Shown piece by piece: positions 57,116 through 64,000 of a DNA stretch of 64,000 bases. Made by a program: the position numbers and the translations under genes. The notes beneath the pieces were generated by a model. That model was not told where the DNA came from. It made no database searches and saw nothing but the letters and a program-made list of their open reading frames with translations. Origin of the DNA: Anaerolineae bacterium (lineage in GTDB: Bacteria > Chloroflexota > Anaerolineae > DRVO01); NCBI GenBank assembly GCA_013178015.1, contig JABLXR010000004.1, positions 1 to 64,000 on the forward strand, in the 5' to 3' direction. Position 1 is the first letter of the stretch. Each line of letters begins with the position of its first letter.

Positions 57116-59098
57116 CTAGCTCCTGAAGAAGAACTGGGACACGTGGACCGTGGTGGCGTCGTAGGGAACCTCCGGCACGTTGCGGAAGTTGTTCTTCACC
57201 ACCGTGAAGGAACCTACTGGCGCGTCGGCCAGGATGCCGATCATCCAGAGGTTGTCGGCGTGCAGTTGCAGGCCCTGCTTCGATAGCTCGATGCGTCGCT
57301 CTATTGATGGCTCTGCCAGGATGTGCTCGTAGAGCCCCTGCAACTGCTTGACCTCCTCCGGCGGCTCTTCGCCCTCCTTGCCGTCTGTCTGGTACCACAG
57401 GCCCCACTGGGGTGCCCAGTGCTGCCCACTCTCGGCGATGCAGAAGGTCTCTCGCACGATGGGTGGGTTCCCGTGAAAGCCGAAGTTGACCCCGTAGGAG
57501 GCGATGTCGAAGTCCAGCCCGTGGACCTGAGTCACCCAGAGCTGGACTTCGGTCGGCTTGGGCAGCACCTCCACCCCGATGGCCTTCCAGTACTCCTTGA
57601 CCATCTCCTGAATGGCTACGTTCTCTCCCCAGGGAGTGAAGGTCAGGTTGACCAGCGTCAGACGCTTGCCGTCCGGGCGCAGCCGGAAGCCCTCGGCGTC
57701 CCGCTCTGTCAGCCCTAGTCCGTCCAGCAACTCGTTGGCCCGATCCGGGTCATATTCGGCGTACTTCTGCATGTGCTCTTCTTCGAACCAGGGGCTGCCC
57801 GGGGCCACGCTGGCCTGCCCGGGGGTGCCTTGGCCCTTGTAGAGCAAGTCGTTGATCTCGGCCCGGTCTATGGCCAGCGAAAGAGCTACTCGGAAGTCGC
57901 GCTGCAGGAAGAGCTCTTTCAGGATGGGATCCTTGTGGCTGTAATTGAACATTATGGTGCCGATGTTCGTCTGGGGGCTCAGGTTGCTGACCACCCGATA
58001 GTCGCCCTTCTCCCGGTTCTCCATCACCACCGGGTAGTTGGCCAGGCCCGCGACGCGGCGGGCCTGGTAGTCGGCGTCGCCCGCGATCGCCTTCAGCAGC
58101 AGGGCCTCCGAATCCGGCACCAGCGTACGACTTACTCCACTGATGTAGGGAAGCTGGTTGCCCTCGGGATCCACCTTCCAGTAGTAGGGGTTGCGGCTAT
58201 AGGTCTGCACCGGAGACTCGACGCTGTTCTCCACCACCCAGGGCATGACGGTTGGTGTGCCGGGGTTGTTGAAGGAGGCAATCTTGGCCCCGAACAGATC
58301 GGTCCAGGTGTCGAAGCCCTCCTCGGCCATGGCAGCTTGCAGCTCTTCCTCGCTGGCGTAGGCTTTGTGGAACCTCTTCAGGTAGTGGGCCGGCTGGTAC
58401 TGCTGCGTCCACCAGGCAGGGAAAGTGAAGAACTCCTCGAAGGCGCCGTAGGGCTGGGTGAAGCTGATCCTGATGGTGTAGTCGTCCACCTTCTCCATAG
58501 CCCCCAGCTCGCCGCCACGCTTCATCTGCGTCGGTTTGGTGGGGGTGAGCTCATCGTTGAGCACGATGTCTTCGTACCAGAACATGAAGTCGTCGGCCGT
58601 GAAGGGGGCGCCATCGCTCCACTTCATCCCCTCTCGCAAGTGGAGGGTTACAGATGTGGCATCCTCGGAAAACTCCCAGCCCCGGACCAAGTTAGGCACT
58701 AGGGCGGTGAAGTCCAGAGTGTACTTGGCGATGGGTTCGTGCATCAGGTACATGTTCTGGGCGTTATCTGCGGGGCCAATATGCAGTTGTCGCCAGGTGC
58801 CGCCGTACTGCCCGATCTCCTCGATGGGCTGCACCACCATCGGGTCCCGGGGGAGTCGCTCGTCCACCGGGGGGAGCTCTCCTCGCGCCACCCGGTCAGC
58901 CATCTCCGGTGCTTCCTTGTACTTGCTGGGCACTTCCTCAACCGGTGCCGTCGTCGGGGTGAGCTCCACCACAACGGGCGCTGCCGTGGGTTCTTCCGGC
59001 GGCGCTGTGGGAGCGGGGGCCGGAGCGCATCCGGCTACAGCTGCCGAAGCTGCCAGGCCTGTCACTCGCAGGAAACCCCTTCGTGTCAGACGGGCCAT
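57116..59098 (-). CDS. ABC transporter substrate-binding lipoprotein (family 5)
   Basis: Exported solute-binding protein of 660 aa. The N-terminus has a twin-arginine-like RRGFLRVTGLAASAAVAGC with lipobox VAGC, then a Pro/Ala linker. The domain has TLHLREGMKWSDGAPFTADD and FRVALSLAIDRAEINDLLYK, the marks of the SBP_bac_5 family (oligopeptide, nickel or oligosaccharide binding). A consensus promoter lies upstream. The cognate permeases and ATPases are not in the window, so the ligand is unknown. The ATG is at 59098 with GGAGG upstream. Confidence 0.9.
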   Translation of the reverse strand: MARLTRRGFLRVTGLAASAAVAGCAPAPAPTAPPEEPTAAPVVVELTPTTAPVEEVPSKYKEAPEMADRVARGELPPVDERLPRDPMVVQPIEEIGQYGGTWRQLHIGPADNAQNMYLMHEPIAKYTLDFTALVPNLVRGWEFSEDATSVTLHLREGMKWSDGAPFTADDFMFWYEDIVLNDELTPTKPTQMKRGGELGAMEKVDDYTIRISFTQPYGAFEEFFTFPAWWTQQYQPAHYLKRFHKAYASEEELQAAMAEEGFDTWTDLFGAKIASFNNPGTPTVMPWVVENSVESPVQTYSRNPYYWKVDPEGNQLPYISGVSRTLVPDSEALLLKAIAGDADYQARRVAGLANYPVVMENREKGDYRVVSNLSPQTNIGTIMFNYSHKDPILKELFLQRDFRVALSLAIDRAEINDLLYKGQGTPGQASVAPGSPWFEEEHMQKYAEYDPDRANELLDGLGLTERDAEGFRLRPDGKRLTLVNLTFTPWGENVAIQEMVKEYWKAIGVEVLPKPTEVQLWVTQVHGLDFDIASYGVNFGFHGNPPIVRETFCIAESGQHWAPQWGLWYQTDGKEGEEPPEEVKQLQGLYEHILAEPSIERRIELSKQGLQLHADNLWMIGILADAPVGSFTVVKNNFRNVPEVPYDATTVHVSQFFFRS

Positions 59099-59175
59099 AG
59101 TACACCTCCTCGTGCCAGGAACTGCGTGAGACAGCGACACGGCTATGAGATGCGGGCTAGGCCAGCGGCACGCCA

Positions 59176-59204
59176 AGCATAGTAGCTGCGTTCAGCGTTG
59201 TCAA
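59176..59204 (-). promoter_or_regulatory. Consensus sigma-70 promoter of the substrate-binding protein
   Basis: On the minus strand TTGACA (59204-59199) and TATGCT (59181-59176) are 17 bases apart, giving a leader of about 70 bases to the ATG at 59098. Confidence 0.75.
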
Positions 59205-59388
59205 TGGCTCATAGCGGCTAACCTAACGAGTCGGCACAGCTAAGCAACGCAAGGATGCACTGCCCGGTGGCTTCGGCAGGCGAAGATCGTTCCTGCAGAG
59301 GGTCTGCGTACATCCCATAGGCGCCGCAGCCCTGCCGCAGGTGTCACTGTGAAAGCGGAGAGAGGGTGAAGCAACCGGGGGCAGGAGG

Positions 59389-59994
59389 CTACCCCTCGGC
59401 CTCGAGCTCCCGCTCCAGCGATGAGAGCCGCGCCGTCTTGGCCCCCCGGTTGAGCATCTCCTGCACGGCGCGCTTGACGTCGCCCGGTTGGGCCTCTACC
59501 CCGCTGATGGCATCAAGCAGGAGATAGGTCTCGTACCCGTTCTCGAGCGCGTCCAGCACCGTTTCTTTGACGCAATAGTCGGTAGCTAGCCCCCCAACGA
59601 GCACGCGCTTGATGCCAGCCTGCTTGAGCATGTCATCCAGCCCCGTGTTGTCGAAAGCCGAGTAGTCCTCGTCGTCGGGATCGTAGCCCTTGGAGACGAT
59701 CTGCGCCCCCTCGGGGAGCCGCAGTTTGGGGTGCAATCCCGCCCCTTCGGTGCCCTGCACGCAGTGAGGCGGCCAGGGACCACCGCGAGACTGGAAGGAC
59801 ATGTGGTCCTTGGGGTGCCAATCGCGGCTGGCGAAGACCTTGCCCCCAGCCTGGACCACCAGTTCCGCGTAGCGGTTGAGCGGTTCCACCACCTCGTGGC
59901 CGCCGGGAGTGGGCAGGGCCCCACCGGGGACGAAGCAGTTCTGCACATCCACAATGATGAGGGCAGTCTCCTCGCCCAGCAGTCGGTCTTCCAT
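59389..59994 (-). CDS. pncA: Nicotinamidase
   Basis: Isochorismatase-fold amidase of 201 aa that converts nicotinamide to nicotinate in NAD salvage. Catalytic triad: Asp in ALIIVDVQNCFVPGG, Lys in ADRIVSKGYDPDDEDYS-like block (IVSKGYDPDDED), and Cys in VGGLATDYCVKETVLDAL. Metal ligands Asp and His are in FASRDWHPKDHMSF. The ATG at 59994 is behind a purine-rich site. It is followed by no other NAD gene here. Confidence 0.92.
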   Translation of the reverse strand: MEDRLLGEETALIIVDVQNCFVPGGALPTPGGHEVVEPLNRYAELVVQAGGKVFASRDWHPKDHMSFQSRGGPWPPHCVQGTEGAGLHPKLRLPEGAQIVSKGYDPDDEDYSAFDNTGLDDMLKQAGIKRVLVGGLATDYCVKETVLDALENGYETYLLLDAISGVEAQPGDVKRAVQEMLNRGAKTARLSSLERELEAEG

Positions 59995-60253
59995 CGCACT
60001 TACCTCCAGCTAACTCCTGCAAACACGGGATGTGTACCGCCTGGTACCCTGATTCGGTTCCCAACATATCACGGGCCCCCCGTCAGGGCAACGGGACTGG
60101 CTCGATCGCTGCAGCCGAGCCGCAGCGGCGACGATCTGAACCCGTCGGGCCTCCTGCGACGTGCAGAGGCGTCGCGGAGAGCTTCAGCGTCGGGCCCCGT
60201 CCACCGCCCCGCGACAAGCCTGTGATAGCCCAGGGACGCGACTCGCCCTACCC

Positions 60254-61978
60254 CTAGTGTTCAGTGGATGACGATGCGATGGTCTTGCTCTCGGGCTCAT
60301 CCCCCTCGAGGGCGATTCCCCGCTCCTTCAGGCAGCGCGTGAGCTGTTCCAGACCGATGCCGTACCGCCTGGCTACCTCTGCAGCGTAGCTGCGGCCCAG
60401 AGGCGGCCCCGGAGCCACTTTGTAGGTGCGGCCCATATCATCGGCGCTGGTACGCTCCTCGGGAGGGAGTAGCCCGGCCACCAGGCTCACGGTAGGGGGC
60501 TCGTGAGGAGCGGTATCGTTGATCTGGTCCAGCTGGGCAGCCAGCGAGTGCAAGTGAGTGGCGTAAACGACCCGGGCTCCCAGCAGTCGCAGGGCGCGCA
60601 ACAGGTCCTGTGCCAGGTAGAGGGCCTCCGAAGGCCCCGTGCTGGAGAGCGACTCGTTCAGGAGCACCAGGCTGTAGGGAGTAGCCCCGGCGAACAGGGC
60701 CGCCAGACGCTGCGCCTCTTCCCCCAGCCGACCGGCCTCGCGGTCGGGTCGCTCGGTGCGAGGGAAGTGAGTGTAGATCCCGTCGGCCGGGCTGAGCTCA
60801 GCAAAGGTACCAGGGGCGAACAGACCGGCTTGGGCCAGCAGGTGCGCCTGACCGATGGCCTGAATGAAGGTGGTCTTGCCGCCCAGATTGGGCCCCGTCA
60901 GCACGGCCGACCGCCCTCGCGGTCCTAAGTCCAGGTCAGAGGGCACTGGCTGCTCGGGCCGCCCCGGCTCCGGGGGCCGCTCCTGTAGCCGGAGGGCCAG
61001 GCTGACGTTGTAGAGGCCCTCGACGTGGCTGGCTCGCTGCTCCAGGGTGGCGATGACCGGACGGCACACCGGCAAGCCCTGGGAGCGCAACCGCTCGGCC
61101 AGGGCATGGGCGCCCAGGTAGAACTGCACTTCGGACGCCAGATCGGCGAGCAAGGCGGTCTGCACCCGGAGATAGCGGTCCAGGGCCCGGGCCACCGGCC
61201 GACTGACCTGGCGCAGCACCTCGGCTAGGTCCCGGAAGAGGGGCTGAAGGAAGGGGCTGGGGCTATGGTCCGCCACCTTGTGCAGGGGGGCCAGGCATTC
61301 GCCCGCCGAGTCGGCGCCATCTCCCAGTAGCCTCGCCAGCAGGCCTTTGGGGCTGGTGAAAGGGCGGGGGTTGACGGCGAGCAAGGCGGCTCCTACGGGG
61401 CGTCCCTCGGCATCCAGATTGACTCCGATGGTGATGCTGGCGACCTGCTGCAGCGCCTCCCGCAGCCCGGGAAGCTCCGCCTCCAGTTGGCCGAACTGCT
61501 CCGACTGCCGAATCCGTTCCAGCTCCTGGCGCAGCGATCGCAGAGCGGTGGAACGCAAGGGCCGAGGGGCGAGGCCGTCGGAAAGCTGCACTACGGCCTG
61601 ATGGTAGAGCTCCAGCTCGCGCAGCCGCTGCAGGACCTGAAGCAACTCGTTCCCGGAGGTCGAGGCCCCGCGGAGGCGCACGTCGTCTAGCTCCTGCAGC
61701 AGGGGGACGATGTCCCTCAGCACGCGGCGCAGGGCGGCGTCTTCGGAGAAGTCGGCGAACACCTCCTGACGGTAGCGAATGACCTCGAGGTCGTGGCACA
61801 GGGCGACCAGGATGGCGCGCACGTGCCTCACCTGGCGGCGGTCCGCCGCCAGCGCCTGGGCCAGAGAGTCCACGTCCAAGTCCTCGGCCCACTCGGCATC
61901 TCGCGGGGAAGGCCGCCCTGTGGGCTCTCGGCCCGGAGGCCAGAGCAGGCTAATCCGGCGTATCATCTGTGCCAACAT
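60254..61978 (-). CDS. MutS-related ATPase (core and ATPase domain only)
   Basis: Protein of 574 aa with a MutS-like ATPase domain: Walker A LTGPNLGGKTTFIQAIG, then the Walker B region YSLVLLNESLSSTGPSEA, and VVYATHLHSLAAQL (His loop). Helical lever/core segments precede. It lacks the N-terminal mismatch-recognition domain and the usual LLDE Walker B aspartate is Asn (LLNE). The substitution may be a feature of its subfamily; its role in mismatch repair is doubtful. ATG 61978; short shadow frames elsewhere are ignored. Confidence 0.85.
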   Translation of the reverse strand: MLAQMIRRISLLWPPGREPTGRPSPRDAEWAEDLDVDSLAQALAADRRQVRHVRAILVALCHDLEVIRYRQEVFADFSEDAALRRVLRDIVPLLQELDDVRLRGASTSGNELLQVLQRLRELELYHQAVVQLSDGLAPRPLRSTALRSLRQELERIRQSEQFGQLEAELPGLREALQQVASITIGVNLDAEGRPVGAALLAVNPRPFTSPKGLLARLLGDGADSAGECLAPLHKVADHSPSPFLQPLFRDLAEVLRQVSRPVARALDRYLRVQTALLADLASEVQFYLGAHALAERLRSQGLPVCRPVIATLEQRASHVEGLYNVSLALRLQERPPEPGRPEQPVPSDLDLGPRGRSAVLTGPNLGGKTTFIQAIGQAHLLAQAGLFAPGTFAELSPADGIYTHFPRTERPDREAGRLGEEAQRLAALFAGATPYSLVLLNESLSSTGPSEALYLAQDLLRALRLLGARVVYATHLHSLAAQLDQINDTAPHEPPTVSLVAGLLPPEERTSADDMGRTYKVAPGPPLGRSYAAEVARRYGIGLEQLTRCLKERGIALEGDEPESKTIASSSTEH

Positions 61979-62127
61979 CGCCTTGTTACAGCCTTCCTGA
62001 ATGGAAACCTAGCACAGGGAGCGCGGGGCATCAAGAAGGGCGGCACTGCCGGTCTGGGTGGACCGCTTCAGCAGTCTGCTATGGTATGCGGGAGGGTCAA
62101 GCCCGGGCATGGACCGGAGGATGCATT

Positions 62128-62715
62128 CTACCACCCCTCGGGCTGGGCCAGGCGCAGGCCGGCCTGGCGCATCTCCTCCAGCACCTCCGGGCGCTCGCGC
62201 ACGGCTCCCTTCTCGTCTATGCCGTTGTAGGTGAGCAGGCGAGGGCTCTCGATTCCCACGCTGTCCAGCCAGTACCGGGCGGCACAGCGCAACCCGTCGA
62301 AGATGCGCTGCCCTCTCGTGGCCCCCACTGCGGCTACCAGTCCCTCCCGGGGGTACTCTAGAGGCGGCACTTCCTCGTGGCGGTGGTACTTACGCACCCA
62401 CAGGGTCTGAGTGCGTTCGATGATAGCCTGGGTGATGGAAGGCACCTGGCAGAAGAAGATCGGGGTGACCAGGCAGATGCGGTGGCAGTGCAAGAACAAG
62501 TCGTAGAGGCGCTGCATATCGTCCCGCTGGATGCACTGGCCGGTGCGCGAGCAATGATAGCAGGCCAGGCAGTGGCTCACATTGACGTCCCGGGCGTAGA
62601 CCACCTCCACCTCGGCCCCACCGTGGCGCAGTCCGCTAACCAGGTATTCGGCCATGATGTCGGAGTTGCCTCCCTTGCGGGGGCTACCGGCTATGACGAC
62701 GGCCCTGACTGCCAT
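62128..62715 (-). CDS. NADPH-dependent FMN reductase-like flavoprotein
   Basis: Flavodoxin-fold protein of 195 aa with the FMN loop VIAGSPRKGGNSDIMAEYL and a Cys-rich region SHCLACYHCSRTGQCIQRDD, like iron-sulfur-associated multimeric flavodoxin-like oxidoreductases, then VTPIFFCQVPSITQAIIER. It probably reduces quinones or metal-bound partners with FMN. ATG 62715; the open frame further upstream runs through repeats and is not protein-coding. Confidence 0.85.
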   Translation of the reverse strand: MAVRAVVIAGSPRKGGNSDIMAEYLVSGLRHGGAEVEVVYARDVNVSHCLACYHCSRTGQCIQRDDMQRLYDLFLHCHRICLVTPIFFCQVPSITQAIIERTQTLWVRKYHRHEEVPPLEYPREGLVAAVGATRGQRIFDGLRCAARYWLDSVGIESPRLLTYNGIDEKGAVRERPEVLEEMRQAGLRLAQPEGW

Positions 62716-62792
62716 GCCTCGCCTCTCATCCTGCGATCTGGCCTCAGGATAGCAGGGGCAGGCGGGGAACGCTATCGCCACCAATCCGTGCC

Positions 62793-62835
62793 AGGGCCCT
62801 GTCGCGCGTGGGCGCGCGAACTCCTCGGGGGTTAC
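62793..62835. repeat. Inverted single copy of the 109-bp array core
   Basis: The reverse complement carries the gaggagttcgcgcgcccac core and its continuation cgcgcga of the array at 47332, an identity of about 26 bases, then diverges. Confidence 0.75.
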
Positions 62836-62879
62836 CGAATGCGGGACAGCAGGGCCGGTAGGACGGAGGAATCCCCGAT

Positions 62880-63055
62880 GTTCGAGGGGGGAGACCCCTC
62901 GCCAACGCTCGGGGTGACAAAGAAGAGGACTCGGGGTGGCCGCGAGGAGCACTGGGGCGACAGATGGGAGTGGGGACCGCGGGTCTTGCCGGTGCTCGAG
63001 ATGCTCAAAGCGAGAGAGAGGAGCACCGGGGGGCGACAGACCGGAGGCTGGCGAT
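62880..63055. repeat. HPERSEG-type dispersed repeat region
   Basis: Read on the minus strand this stretch translates to VTPSVGEGSPPSNIGDSSVL in one frame and CHPERWRGVSPLEHRGF in another, the artefact sequence of a palindromic repeat (TGTCACCCCGAGCG type) I remember from many bacterial genomes. No gene is present in 62716-63392. Confidence 0.5.
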
Positions 63056-63116
63056 GACGGGCTCAGGGCACTTCCGGTGCCACGGCCCAAGCCACAGGAG
63101 GCGCCCTGAGCCCGTC
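63056..63116. repeat. 14-bp inverted repeat
   Basis: Perfect arms 63056-63069 and 63103-63116 (gacgggctcagggc and its complement), loop of 33 bases. It lies between the flavoprotein gene and a small gene. Confidence 0.7.
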
Positions 63117-63392
63117 GCTCAGGGGCGCCCCGGCCACCGGGGTGCTGCCTCGTCGCCGGCATCGCCGAGGAGGCCGGCTCCTCTCGCGTCGCACCTTCCA
63201 GCTACCTGCCCATTGAGCATAACCATAGCCCCTCCCCCCTCCGGCGCACAGTCTCAAGCTCGTCCGCCCGACCCTGACCCGTTACGGGCCGGCTTGACTG
63301 AGGGACGGACGCGGTTAGCATGCTGGTATACCATTCCTTGGAAGCGCCGGTGGCGCCGCTTCAGGCGCAACGCCGATCGGCCGGGAGGGACC

Positions 63393-63575
63393 ATGCCGAG
63401 AGACCCTGACCTCAAGCTGTCTCCCGAGGAGGAGGCCATGGTGCGCCGGGTGCTGGCCCTTGCCGGCCTGCCGGTCGGAGTCAGGCTCACCCAGGAGGAT
63501 CTGGCTCAGTTCCTGGTGATCATGGAGTCGGAGGGTCTACCCTGGGACGGGCCGGACGCAGTGGGGAAGGAGTAG
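63393..63575 (+). CDS. Small unknown protein
   Basis: Protein of 60 aa: MPRDPDLKLSPEEEAMVRRV then LALAGLPVGVRLTQEDLAQF, a helix-rich sequence. The ATG lies 2 bases after GGGAGGGA. No family recognised; the codon pattern and ribosome site favour a real gene. Confidence 0.5.
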   Translation: MPRDPDLKLSPEEEAMVRRVLALAGLPVGVRLTQEDLAQFLVIMESEGLPWDGPDAVGKE

Positions 63576-63596
63576 CAGCCCGCGGACCCAGTGCCA

Positions 63597-63830
63597 TGAT
63601 CCGGCTGCATCGGGTACGGAAGATTACCCCGGTCGGGCGGATGAGGCCCTGGAGAGGGTCGGCCTGGCGGGCCAGACAGGGAACGGGCGCCTGGACGACC
63701 TGGGCAAGGAGCTGTCCACCCCAAGCAGCGTGAGTACAGCAGGTTAGCTCACAAGCAGCTGCTCCAGGAAGACTGGAATCCTCTGGCCCCCCTGCTCACC
63801 TCCCCCATTGCCTGCCGGGTCATGCGTTTC
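63597..63830 (+). pseudogene. Possible decayed ABC transporter ATPase
   Basis: Short pieces in different frames look like an ABC ATPase: MIRLHRVRKIT at 63597, then ADEALERVGLAGQTG and RLDDLGKEL, then KQREYSRLAHKQLLQEDWNP resembling the helix after the signature motif. The Walker A part is missing. Very weak evidence. Confidence 0.3.
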
Positions 63831-63924
63831 CGCCATGCCGCTGCCACTGCGGCTGCTTCTCCTGCGTACCCCCCTGGCTTGCGCATCCTGTCGCAGCGGC
63901 CGGCCTAGATGAACCTGTGGCTGT

Positions 63925-64000
63925 CTAGTGCAGCGCCCACAGGCTGACCGACATCAGAATCATGCCCGCCAGCACCCCTGCGATCGGCAGGTGGTCCTCG
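63925..64000 (-). CDS. C-terminal end of a membrane protein, cut by the window edge
   Basis: Partial minus-strand frame, last 24 codons: it reads EDHLPIAGVLAGMILMSVSL then WALH and a TAG stop at 63925. A single hydrophobic helix, so probably the end of a membrane protein; the family cannot be told. Confidence 0.35.
   Translation of the reverse strand, partial: EDHLPIAGVLAGMILMSVSLWALH

Noticed and set aside
62128-63162. Full-length 344-aa frame of the flavoprotein
   Set aside because: The first 149 codons run through dispersed repeats; the family start is the ATG at 62715.

Overview
The window is GC-rich bacterial chromosome, dense with genes on both strands, with many GTG and TTG starts behind strong GGAGG-type ribosome sites. 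It has no rRNA, tRNA, CRISPR array or insertion sequence that I can see. The mix suggests an uncultured Chloroflexota (Anaerolineae-like) bacterium: RNase III next to SMC, PT-rich lipoproteins, YfhO-type and DUF4139 proteins, a VIT/VWA surface protein, AXE1 and NagA sugar-ester enzymes, an ABC oligopeptide/sugar binding lipoprotein, and simple-word intergenic repeats. That assignment is inference from gene content, not from a marker gene.

Layout. 0.2-3.4 kb: acetyl-xylan esterase, a DUF2442 protein, a hicBA toxin-antitoxin pair whose toxin is broken by one in-frame TAG, and a B12-binding radical SAM enzyme. 3.8-6.4 kb: an esterase and a DUF4139 exported protein. 6.6-9.9 kb: a tight operon behind a good sigma-70 promoter (DUF4380, unknown protein, NagA, HAD phosphatase) for sugar or amino-sugar handling. 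10-14.4 kb: metallo-hydrolase, FmdB zinc ribbon, inositol-monophosphatase-like enzyme, phosphatase-superfamily lipoprotein and PHP phosphoesterase. 14.5-18.9 kb: YfhO membrane protein and metG with a structured leader. 19-25 kb: histidine kinase and an envelope polysaccharide operon (ABC-2 permease, Wzz-like protein, MurJ). 25-32.4 kb: a minus-strand run with a stand-alone primase-polymerase, an APH-like kinase, a GT4 glycosyltransferase, cytidine deaminase, a zinc-ribbon P-loop kinase, a GNAT acetyltransferase, an RlmD-type methyltransferase and an ATC-hydrolase-like protein. 32.6-35.2 kb: lipoprotein, an ECF sigma operon and an MFS remnant. 35.4-46.1 kb: LysM/M23 peptidase, duplicated methyltransferase, FabF, AAC(3)-like enzyme, rnc, smc, lipoprotein, apt. 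46.4-54.4 kb: phosphoribosyltransferase, a 5 x 109-bp tandem array, VIT/VWA/PKD protein, gamma-glutamyltransferase, PerM-type permease. 54.4-56 kb: decaying lactate permease and a second gamma-glutamyltransferase. 56.4-64 kb: lipoprotein, ABC substrate-binding protein, nicotinamidase, a MutS-like ATPase, a flavoprotein, small and partial genes.

The least explained structure is a dispersed family of hairpins built from short repeated words (gtgatacgt/gtgactcgt, cgctgat, gtctccgcg, ttacagggg). They sit at gene borders at 25.0, 28.5, 36.6, 39.4, 40.4 and 45.4 kb, and one lies inside an open reading frame at 12.8 kb. One hairpin has the stop codons of two convergent genes in its two stem arms. 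Together with the 109-bp array, a dispersed relative of it at 62.8 kb, and several broken genes, this suggests a genome with active small-repeat dynamics.
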